Of a stretch of DNA of 10,025 bases, positions 1 through 7,378 are shown one piece after another. Each line of letters opens with the position of its first letter. Positions within the stretch are counted from its first letter, which is position 1. The translations under genes were made by a program, and so were the position numbers. The notes under the pieces were generated by a model. That model was not told the origin of the DNA and did not search any database. It was given only the letters and a program-made list of their open reading frames with translations. The stretch is from VRUE01 sp045805805. Lineage in GTDB: Bacteria; Actinomycetota; Thermoleophilia; Solirubrobacterales; 70-9. The stretch lies in the NCBI GenBank assembly GCA_045805805.1, contig JBJMKO010000013.1:1-10025 (forward strand). Direction: 5' to 3'.

Positions 1-2457
<2,457 letters not shown>

Positions 2458-2464
2458 GTAGGGC

Positions 2465-2539
2465 GAGGGCGGGTGCCGGTCCGCCGGAACCCGCCCCCTT
2501 CGGGGGCTCACAAGTTCCGGCGGACCGGCACCCGCCCTC
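2465..2539. terminator. Nested inverted repeat after rpoC, probable bidirectional terminator
   Basis: Two perfectly complementary 26-base arms (2465-2490 and 2514-2539) enclose a second hairpin, GCCCCC-TTC-GGGGGC at 2493-2507. It begins 8 bases after the rpoC stop and lies between convergent genes. There is no U-tract on either side. The symmetry means it would fold in RNA from either strand. A terminator role is inferred from position and stability; a mobile palindromic element is the alternative. Confidence 0.75.
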
Positions 2540-2595
2540 TCTATCCAACGTCTTTCGCTCTAGCTGAGTGCTGCTCGCGGCTTCTCTTGGCTGAG

Positions 2596-3242
2596 CTAGT
2601 TGCTGCTGCCGCCGGTTAGGCAGTAGGCGAACACTGTGAGGGTGCTTGCTGCGCCGTTTTGGTTTTTGGCTTGGTAGAGCCAGCCGTTGCCGCTGCGGAG
2701 GGATGAGATCATCTCCACTCCGAAGTTGGCGGGCGGGTGCCGCCGCTGATCACGGTGGTGCCGGCTGGGCAGTTGACCGAGACGCCGCCGTTGGCGCCGG
2801 CCGCGATCGGGGCGCTGTTGGACACCGGGATGATCGTGCCGAGCTCCGAGGAGCGGATGGCTCCTGCCTGGATCTCGCTGGAGCCGACGGAGTCGGGGCC
2901 GAGATCGTTGGCTGTCAGCGCCTGGTCGGCTACCTCCGAGGAGGTCACCGAGGCGGTGCCCAGGTCGTTCGCGGTCAGCGAGTCCGCGGCGACGTCTGAC
3001 GATTCGACGCCGTTTTCGGCGATCTCGGTGGAGTCGACCGCGTCGGGGGCGATCTTGCCGGGCGCGACCGAGTTGTCCCTGAGGTCGACGGTGCGGACCG
3101 TGCCATCGACGATCTGCGGCGAGCGGACGGTGTTCTTGCCGACGCCGACCGCGAGGGCGCTGCCGGTGAGGGCGACGAACAGGGCGATGCAGCTGATCAC
3201 GAGGGCGGGGGAGGGGCGGAATGAACGGCTCTTGGTGGTCAT
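2596..3242 (-). pseudogene. Secreted decapeptide-repeat protein, interrupted by a -1 frameshift
   Basis: The ATG at 3242 is preceded by AAAGGA at 3255-3250, a fair Shine-Dalgarno. Residues 1-12 are basic, residues 13-32 are hydrophobic, and GSALA suggests signal peptidase cleavage. Residues 41-135 are tandem ten-residue units. In this frame translation ends at 2709 after GGTRPPTSEWR. A -1 change near 2725-2740, within TTGGCGGGCGGG on the plus strand, restores a family-like ending, NFGVEMISSLRSGNGWLYQA through CLTGGSSN, that stops at 2596. The repaired product would be about 215 residues. Similar signal-peptide/repeat proteins are, from memory, common in Solirubrobacterales; their function is unknown and probably extracellular. 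A one-base deletion, a sequencing error in a G-rich run, or true frameshifting could each explain the break. I see no X XXY YYZ slippery heptamer, so the first two are preferred. Confidence 0.75.
2838..3122 (-). repeat. Tandem 30-bp (ten-residue) coding repeats
   Basis: Residues 41-135 of the secreted protein divide without gaps into nine full decapeptides plus a half unit: SPQIVDGTVR, TVDLRDNSVA, PGKIAPDAVD, STEIAENGVE, SSDVAADSLT, ANDLGTASVT, SSEVADQALT, ANDLGPDSVG, SSEIQAGAIR, SSELG. Position 4 is always Ile, Leu or Val and position 9 is almost always Val or Leu. Units 5-8 also show a 20-residue higher-order period. The DNA copies are diverged, so this is an old protein repeat rather than a recent DNA expansion. 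Confidence 0.8.
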
Positions 3243-3317
3243 CGGAGGTTCCTTTCGTTGGGTTGCAGATCCGATGGACCAAGCTTCGAACCGATTGCCC
3301 TTTCTCTCTACGGACCC

Positions 3318-3341
3318 CAGGGGTGAACCTCCTCACCCCTG
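3318..3341. promoter_or_regulatory. 9-bp dyad in the divergent intergenic region, candidate operator
   Basis: CAGGGGTGA and TCACCCCTG form perfect inverted half-sites separated by 6 bases. They overlap the 11-bp palindrome ACCCCAGGGGT (3314-3324). The dyad lies between the divergent repeat-protein gene and the monooxygenase, 11 bases before the latter's probable -10. The half-site length and spacing fit a dimeric regulator. No regulator gene is in the window, so the binding protein is unknown. Confidence 0.45.
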
Positions 3342-3351
3342 CGCCCCTCGA

Positions 3352-3357
3352 TAGATT
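3352..3357 (+). promoter_or_regulatory. Probable -10 box (TAGATT) of the monooxygenase gene, leaderless
   Basis: TAGATT fits TANNNT and ends 6 bases before the ATG at 3364, so transcription would start at or next to the start codon. No Shine-Dalgarno is present in GGCCAG just before the ATG. No convincing -35 hexamer is seen at 16-18 bases; the candidate dyad operator occupies that stretch. Confidence 0.45.
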
Positions 3358-3363
3358 GGCCAG

Positions 3364-4683
3364 ATGGCCAGTCACAAGGTTTGCGTCATCGGAGCCGGCT
3401 CGTCTGGTATTGCTGCTTGCCAGGTGCTGAACGCGCGCGGGCTCGCCTTCGACTGCTTCGAGAAGGGGTCGGAGGTGGGTGGGAACTGGCGCTTCGAAAA
3501 CGACAACGGGATGTCGTCCGCCTACCGATCCCTGCACATCAATACCTCGCGCGGACTGATGGCCTACAAGACCTATCCGATGCCGGATGACTATCCGGAC
3601 TACCCCAACCACTTCCAGATCGCCCGATATTTCGACGACTACGTCGACCACTTCGGGTTGAGGGAGAAGATCCGCTTCCGCACCGAGGTGAAGAGCGTGG
3701 TGCCGGTTGAGGGGGAGTGGGAGGTGTCCGTCGCGGATGCCGACGGCGGGGAGGAGGCGCATCGCTATCGAGCGGTGGTGGTCGCCAACGGCCACCACTG
3801 GGACCCTCGCTGGCCCGAGCCGCCATTCCTCGGCACCGATGAGTTCGAGGGCGAGCAGATGCACGTCCACCACTACCGCGAGTCCGAGGTGCTGCGCGGC
3901 AAGCGGGTGCTGGTGCTCGGGATCGGCAACTCGGCCACCGACATTGCGGTCGAGGCCTCGCGGATCGCCGATAAGACCTTCCTGGCGATGCGGCGCGGCG
4001 CCTACGTCATGCCCAAGTACTTGAACGGCAAGCCGACCGACGAAGCGGCCTCGAAGCTGCTGACGATGTTGCCGCTGCCGGTGCAGCGCTTCGTGCTTGC
4101 GCGGATGCTGGGCCTCAGCGCCGGCGACATGACCTCCTACGGCCTTCCCAAGCCCGACCACAAGCTGCTCGAGGCCCACCCGACGGTCTCGGCCGAGCTG
4201 CTCTCGCGCCTCGGTCACGGCGACATCGCGGTCAAGCCCAACATCGATCGTTTCAACGGCGGTCGCACTGTTCGCTTCGCCGACGGCAGCGAGGAGGAGA
4301 TCGACCTCGTCGTCTACTGCACCGGCTACCGGATCACATTCCCGTTCTTCGACGAGAGCGTCGTCACTGCTGCCGACAACCGGTTGCCGCTCTACCGCCG
4401 GGTCGCCTCAGTGGAGCGCCCGGGCCTCTACTTCGTCGGCTTTGTCCAGCCGCTGGGGGCGATCATGCCGATCGCTGAGGCGCAGGCGGAGTGGGTGGCG
4501 GACCTGCTCGACGGCCGCGGGACGCTGCCCTCACCGGCGCAGATGCGGGCTGAGATCGCCGAGGCGGAACGGAAGATGCGGAAGCGCTACGTGGTCTCCA
4601 AGCGTCACACGATCCAGGTGGACTTCCAGCCGTACTTGCGGGAGATACGGTGCGAGCGAAAGAGGGCTGCTCAGCGGGTGTGA
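3364..4683 (+). CDS. Flavin-containing monooxygenase (FMO family)
   Basis: 439 residues, a usual length for bacterial FMOs. These use FAD, NADPH and O2 to oxygenate a soft nucleophile (N or S), or a ketone in Baeyer-Villiger relatives. Seen: FAD Rossmann motif GAGSSG at residues 10-15; EVGGNWRFEN shortly after; the FMO signature F-x-G-x3-H-x3-Y at 161-171 (FEGEQMHVHHY); NADPH Rossmann motif GIGNSATD at 186-193; and CTGYRITFPFF starting at 319. No signal peptide, so cytoplasmic. The family is clear but the substrate cannot be read from sequence, and no pathway partners are adjacent. It is divergent from the repeat-protein gene and has no Shine-Dalgarno; a TANNNT box 6 bases before the ATG suggests a leaderless message. 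Its 3' end overlaps the convergent small-protein ORF by 13 bases. Confidence 0.93.
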   Translation: MASHKVCVIGAGSSGIAACQVLNARGLAFDCFEKGSEVGGNWRFENDNGMSSAYRSLHINTSRGLMAYKTYPMPDDYPDYPNHFQIARYFDDYVDHFGLREKIRFRTEVKSVVPVEGEWEVSVADADGGEEAHRYRAVVVANGHHWDPRWPEPPFLGTDEFEGEQMHVHHYRESEVLRGKRVLVLGIGNSATDIAVEASRIADKTFLAMRRGAYVMPKYLNGKPTDEAASKLLTMLPLPVQRFVLARMLGLSAGDMTSYGLPKPDHKLLEAHPTVSAELLSRLGHGDIAVKPNIDRFNGGRTVRFADGSEEEIDLVVYCTGYRITFPFFDESVVTAADNRLPLYRRVASVERPGLYFVGFVQPLGAIMPIAEAQAEWVADLLDGRGTLPSPAQMRAEIAEAERKMRKRYVVSKRHTIQVDFQPYLREIRCERKRAAQRV

Positions 4684-5015
4684 GTTGGGGAAGAAGGCGA
4701 GGTGCCCCTCCCGCTTACTGGGGTTTTCGCCGGCAGGGGTATCGCGCGTCTTGTTGAGGGGATAGGGCGAAAACCAGGACGCCGCTGCGCGGGAGGGGCA
4801 CCCCGCCTCCTCCCCGCGGCTCCGCTGCTTGGGCCATGCTGTGGGCCGCGTGGCCGTGTCGGCTGGGGGCGCCAGCGGCCGAAGCCACCGTCGGAATCCT
4901 CAGCTGCTGTCTCCTGCTCGGGGGCTTTGCTTGCCCACCAGATCAGGGCCAGTGCGCTGAAGACCGGAATCTTAAGGACGACCAAGAGAAAGAAAATTGG
5001 CCAGAACCCCTCCAC
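4671..5015 (-). CDS. Small single-pass membrane protein
   Basis: 114 residues from GTG; an in-frame TAG 9 bases upstream leaves no other start. Residues 3-27 form one hydrophobic helix rich in Trp and Phe (FWPIFFLLVVLKIPVFSAL then ALIWWASKAPE). An acidic linker (EQETAAEDSDGG) and a Pro/Arg/Gly-rich basic tail follow. I recall similar short proteins (FW.. VVLKIP.. WW..KA) in high-G+C actinobacteria, with no known function. No Shine-Dalgarno is present: GAGGG lies only one base from the GTG. TAGACT ends 6 bases before the GTG, suggesting a leaderless message. The last 40 or so codons run through the large inverted repeat 4695-4808, so the C-terminus is partly encoded by that repeat and may not be conserved. 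Short length and compositional bias leave some doubt that it is a gene. Confidence 0.6.
   Translation of the reverse strand: MEGFWPIFFLLVVLKIPVFSALALIWWASKAPEQETAAEDSDGGFGRWRPQPTRPRGPQHGPSSGAAGRRRGAPPAQRRPGFRPIPSTRRAIPLPAKTPVSGRGTSPSSPTHTR
4695..4808. terminator. Nested inverted repeat at the monooxygenase 3' end, probable terminator or palindromic element
   Basis: The outer arms 4695-4714 and 4789-4808 pair over 20 bases with a single mismatch (4700/4803). The inner arms GGTTTTCGCC (4722-4731) and GGCGAAAACC (4766-4775) pair perfectly over 10, leaving a 34-base apical loop. The element starts 12 bases after the FMO stop, at a convergent junction, with no clean U-tract. It lies inside the C-terminal coding region of the minus-strand small protein, so it may be a palindromic insertion rather than only a terminator. 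Confidence 0.65.
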
Positions 5016-5021
5016 ACCCTC

Positions 5022-5027
5022 AGTCTA
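5022..5027 (-). promoter_or_regulatory. Probable -10 box (TAGACT) of the small membrane protein gene, leaderless
   Basis: On the minus strand TAGACT is followed by GAGGGT and then the GTG start, giving the same 6-base spacing as at the monooxygenase gene. No good -35 is seen: TTGACC occurs, but 28 bases upstream. The call rests on the repeated arrangement across the window. Confidence 0.4.
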
Positions 5028-5147
5028 GAAGATCGCACTGTCGAACAAGCGGTCGGGTCAATGGGCAAAACCGGAAAGCGCAAAAGCGCGCACTCGAAAA
5101 ATACGTATGCCGAGATTTGCAGCCAAAGCGGTCCCCGCGCCCGGAGC

Positions 5148-5176
5148 TTGGCGAATCTGCTGCCGATATGTGTTAT
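5148..5176 (+). promoter_or_regulatory. Possible promoter of the A+T-richer secreted protein gene
   Basis: TTGGCG (5148-5153) and TGTTAT (5171-5176) are 17 bases apart, each matching 4 of 6 consensus positions. This would give a leader of about 85 bases. The rest of the 252-base gap 5016-5267 holds only short palindromes (ATACGTAT at 5101-5108, GCGC-AAAA-GCGC at 5078-5089) and no convincing ORF or RNA gene. Confidence 0.25.
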
Positions 5177-5236
5177 GCCACGGTCATTCCTAGAAATGGT
5201 CACGTCCGGAAGGGATCCGGGCGCAAGATCAATCGA

Positions 5237-5255
5237 TCTCGGCATCTCGCCGAGA
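5237..5255 (+). promoter_or_regulatory. Leader hairpin abutting the ribosome binding site
   Basis: TCTCGGC and GCCGAGA form a 7-bp stem with a 5-base ATCTC loop. The stem ends directly against the Shine-Dalgarno AAGGAG (5256-5261) of the next gene. It could influence ribosome access or message stability; this is inferred from position alone. Confidence 0.35.
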
Positions 5256-5267
5256 AAGGAGAACAAA

Positions 5268-5876
5268 GTGAAAGCGATCAAAATGATCGGCCTAGCGGCG
5301 CTAATGGCGCTGTTGGCCATGGCATTCGTCGGTGCCAGCTCGGCGACGGCTGAAACGACCTCTCTGTGCGGTGCCGATGAAAATCCGTGCTCGGCGGCGA
5401 ATCAGCTCGGTTCGGTGCACGCAGAATCGGTTGGAAAAGCGAAAATGTTAACGAGCGTTGGCACCTGGGAATGCAACGTCTTATTCTCAGGCACTATAGC
5501 GTCAAAGTTAGCCAACCCCCTTCTCATCAGTGGCAGTTTCACCTGGACGAATTGCATGCTAAACAAAACCATATGCACGGTTACAGAAGTAAACGGCCCC
5601 ACTGAAATCGAATTATTAAAGGAAGGTCACGAAACAGCGAAAGTGACCGAATACATATTCTTCCACACCGTTTGCGGCAAAATCATCGATTGCGAATACA
5701 TCGGCGTCGGTCTGAAAGGCACGGCCAAGGGCCCGTTATTATCGCCTCAGGAAACTGGTGAAGTCACGCTCACGGAACAAACGCTGAACAAGGCGGCCGG
5801 CGGCTTCCTCTGCCCGAAAACCAGCAAATTAGACATCACCATGACGTCGTTAAGCGCGATCTACATCAGCAGCTAG
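5268..5876 (+). CDS. Secreted protein of unknown function, cysteine-containing
   Basis: 202 residues from a GTG start, chosen because AAGGAG sits 6 bases upstream and translation then opens directly with a signal peptide. The frame stays open back to 4836, but that extension has no start context or signal. Residues 1-28 (KAIKMIG, a hydrophobic run, SSATA) form a classical signal peptide, with cleavage probably after residue 28. The mature part has eight Cys (SLC, NPC, WEC, TNC, TIC, TVC, DCE, FLC), which would allow four disulfides, and Thr-rich, probably beta-rich stretches. I recall a paralogous family with the same opening and the GHETAKVT and GTAKGPLL segments in Solirubrobacterales, without known function. 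Codon use is much richer in A/T (TTA, ATA, AAA) than in neighbouring genes, consistent with transfer or different expression. Location is exported or cell surface. Confidence 0.85.
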   Translation: MKAIKMIGLAALMALLAMAFVGASSATAETTSLCGADENPCSAANQLGSVHAESVGKAKMLTSVGTWECNVLFSGTIASKLANPLLISGSFTWTNCMLNKTICTVTEVNGPTEIELLKEGHETAKVTEYIFFHTVCGKIIDCEYIGVGLKGTAKGPLLSPQETGEVTLTEQTLNKAAGGFLCPKTSKLDITMTSLSAIYISS

Positions 5877-5934
5877 CTCGACGCACCGTTCCTCACGCCA
5901 TGAGTGAATCTCTTTCCTGAGCGTGTGGCAAGCA

Positions 5935-5984
5935 GGTAACGGCGCCTGCGGCGGCTCATATGAACCGCCGCAGGCGCCGTTACC
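5935..5984. terminator. 50-bp near-perfect palindrome, probable bidirectional terminator
   Basis: Arms 5935-5954 and 5965-5984 are perfectly complementary over 20 bases (GGTAACGGCGCCTGCGGCGG and its complement). The centre TCAT/ATGA also pairs, and only 5955/5964 mismatch, becoming a G-U wobble in minus-strand RNA. It lies between convergent genes, 58 bases after the secreted-protein stop and 37 bases beyond the HAD-gene stop. There is no U-tract. Confidence 0.75.
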
Positions 5985-6021
5985 TTCGGCGGCATTCTTG
6001 GGAGACCATCCGACGCGAACG

Positions 6022-6498
6022 TCAGAGGCCCTGCGCCCATGTGCGCAGGGCCTTGACGTGGGCCTCCTCAATGCCCAGATGCGGTTCGGTGGGGACTAGG
6101 AGGGTCGGCTCCTCTCTCTTCTCGGCCCACTCGACGCATTCCTCGTTGAAGTTGTCGTCTATCCAGGCGATCGCGCGTCCGGTCGCGTACTCGTCCAGAG
6201 GGCCGAGCTTCCAGTGGGCCGAGCCGAAGCGCGCTGCGCCGTCGAAGGAGATGTGCGGCAGCTCCGGCAGCCCGAGCAGGTTGGGCAGGTAGTCGTTGGC
6301 TTTGTCTTCCCAGCCGGTCGCCCAGACCAGCTCGAAATGCTCGCTGAGCCGCAGCAGCCGGTCTCCGGCGAGCAGCGAGATGCAGTGGACCATGCCATCC
6401 ACCAGCTCGAACTTGGCACTGGCCCGGTCGGGCGGCTCCTCGAATCCGAACAGGGAGATGACCCCGTCGACGTCGACGGCGAGGATCGGCCGGCTCAT
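6022..6498 (-). CDS. HAD-fold hydrolase-like protein (Swiss-Army-Knife HAD type)
   Basis: 158 residues. The HAD catalytic set is visible: motif I DVDGV with Asp9 and Asp11 after a hydrophobic strand; motif II Thr61 in VWATGWEDKAN; Lys97 in HWK; and motif IV Asp114/Asp115 in AWIDDN. Length and the WATGWE, HWK and WIDD pattern resemble the compact HAD domains named for Swiss Army Knife RNA repair proteins. That name comes from fused relatives, so RNA repair is not implied here; a phosphatase or nucleotidase role is equally possible. The ATG is 11 bases after the rpsG stop on the same strand, with no clear Shine-Dalgarno, so it is probably co-transcribed as the last gene of the rpsL-rpsG unit. 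It is not a usual str-operon member. Confidence 0.8.
   Translation of the reverse strand: MSRPILAVDVDGVISLFGFEEPPDRASAKFELVDGMVHCISLLAGDRLLRLSEHFELVWATGWEDKANDYLPNLLGLPELPHISFDGAARFGSAHWKLGPLDEYATGRAIAWIDDNFNEECVEWAEKREEPTLLVPTEPHLGIEEAHVKALRTWAQGL
6027..6052. terminator. Hairpin at the extreme 3' end of the HAD gene
   Basis: GGCCCTGCGC and GCGCAGGGCC form a perfect 10-bp stem with a 6-base loop, inside the last codons of the HAD gene (encoding the ALRTWAQGL end), starting just upstream of its stop codon. With the palindrome at 5935-5984 it gives two stacked stable stems for minus-strand transcripts. It has no U-tract. It could act as a terminator or a 3' stabiliser. Confidence 0.45.
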
Positions 6499-6509
6499 CC
6501 GCGCGGGGC

Positions 6510-6980
6510 CTACCAGCGGTAGTGGGCGAACGCCTTGTTTGCCTGGGCCATGCGGTAGATGTCGTCCTTCCGCTTCCAGGCACTGCCCTGCTGCTGGGTT
6601 GCATCGAGGATCTCGCTGGCGAGTCGCTCGGCCATCGAGTACTCGCGCCGGTTACGGGCGAAGTCGACCAGCCAGCGGATCGCCAGGGTGCGGGCGCGGC
6701 GGGCGGGAACCTCCACCGGCACCTGATAGGTGGCGCCGCCGACGCGGCGGGAGCGGACCTCGAGGGAGGGCGTGAGCTGCTTGATCGCGGCCTCGAGGGT
6801 CTCGATCGGGTCCTCGCCGGAGCGCTCGCCGACGATCGCCAGGGCGTCGTAGACGATCCGCTCGGCAAGCTGCTTCTTGCCGTCGCTCATCACCTTGTTG
6901 ATCAGCTGCTGGACGAGCCGGTTGCGGAATCGCGCGTCGGGCTCGACGGGACGGATCTGTGCTGCTGAGCGGCGCGGCAT
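6510..6980 (-). CDS. rpsG: 30S ribosomal protein S7
   Basis: 156 residues, the standard S7 length. S7 nucleates assembly of the 30S head on the 3' domain of 16S rRNA and lines the E/P site. Seen: MPRRSAAQ start; LVQQLINKVMSDGKKQLAERIVYDAL region; VRSRRVGGATYQVPVEV, the beta-hairpin family hallmark; RRARTLAIRWLV; and the C-terminal MAQANKAFAHYRW. The ATG lies 2 bases after the rpsL stop, so the two are translationally linked. The long rpsL-rpsG intercistronic RNA that carries the S7 feedback site in E. coli is absent, so that control cannot work the same way. The gene points away from fusA, unlike the usual str operon. Confidence 0.98.
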   Translation of the reverse strand: MPRRSAAQIRPVEPDARFRNRLVQQLINKVMSDGKKQLAERIVYDALAIVGERSGEDPIETLEAAIKQLTPSLEVRSRRVGGATYQVPVEVPARRARTLAIRWLVDFARNRREYSMAERLASEILDATQQQGSAWKRKDDIYRMAQANKAFAHYRW

Positions 6981-6982
6981 GC

Positions 6983-7378
6983 CTAGGAAGCCTTGACGCC
7001 GTAGCGCGAGCGGGCCTGCTTGCGGTCGGAGACGCCTGCCGCGTCGAGAGTGCCGCGCACGACCTTGTAGCGCACGCCCGGCAGGTCCTTGACGCGACCA
7101 CCCCTGACGAGCACGACGGAGTGCTCCTGCAGGTTGTGGCCCTCACCGGGGATGTAGGTGGTGACCTCCATCCCATTGGTCAATCGCACACGGGCGATCT
7201 TGCGCAGGGCCGAGTTCGGCTTCTTCGGTGTTACGGTCGCGACGCGGGTGCAGACGCCGCGCCGCTGCGGCGCGGCGACCGCCTTCTTGCGGCCCTGCCC
7301 CGACTTGAGTCCCGGGGTCGTCGTCTTCTTCTTCGGGCGCTTGCGGCCCTTCCTGACAAGTTGATTCGTATTCGGCAC
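6983..7378 (-). CDS. rpsL: 30S ribosomal protein S12
   Basis: 131 residues from a GTG. S12 sits at the decoding centre and helps set translational accuracy. Seen: PNTNQLVRKGRKRPKKKT N-terminus; RRGVCTRVATVTPKKPNSALRK split around the Lys52/Lys53 pair; IPGEGHNLQEHSVVLVRGG; and RVKDLPGVRYKVVRG with Lys97. Both Lys positions linked to streptomycin resistance in other bacteria carry the wild-type residue. GTG is chosen because the family N-terminus begins there; the ATG 10 bases upstream is out of frame. No Shine-Dalgarno is present, and TACTAT ends 8 bases before the GTG. The first 148 bases overlap the end of the upstream membrane-protein ORF in another frame. Confidence 0.98.
   Translation of the reverse strand: MPNTNQLVRKGRKRPKKKTTTPGLKSGQGRKKAVAAPQRRGVCTRVATVTPKKPNSALRKIARVRLTNGMEVTTYIPGEGHNLQEHSVVLVRGGRVKDLPGVRYKVVRGTLDAAGVSDRKQARSRYGVKAS

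Noticed and set aside
2720..2745. Programmed -1 frameshift site in the repeat protein
   Set aside because: No X XXY YYZ heptamer in the zero frame and no clear downstream stem; deletion or sequencing error is simpler.
2596..4218. 540-codon minus-strand frame spanning the monooxygenase
   Set aside because: Only its last 45 codons are meaningful, as the frameshifted end of the repeat protein; the rest is antisense to the FMO or out of frame with the repeat gene.
4836..5267. N-terminal extension of the secreted protein back to 4836
   Set aside because: No ribosome binding site or conserved sequence; the signal peptide and AAGGAG place the start at 5268.
6981..6982. S7 feedback-binding RNA between rpsL and rpsG
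   Set aside because: The gap is only 2 bases, too short for the structured site known in enterobacteria.
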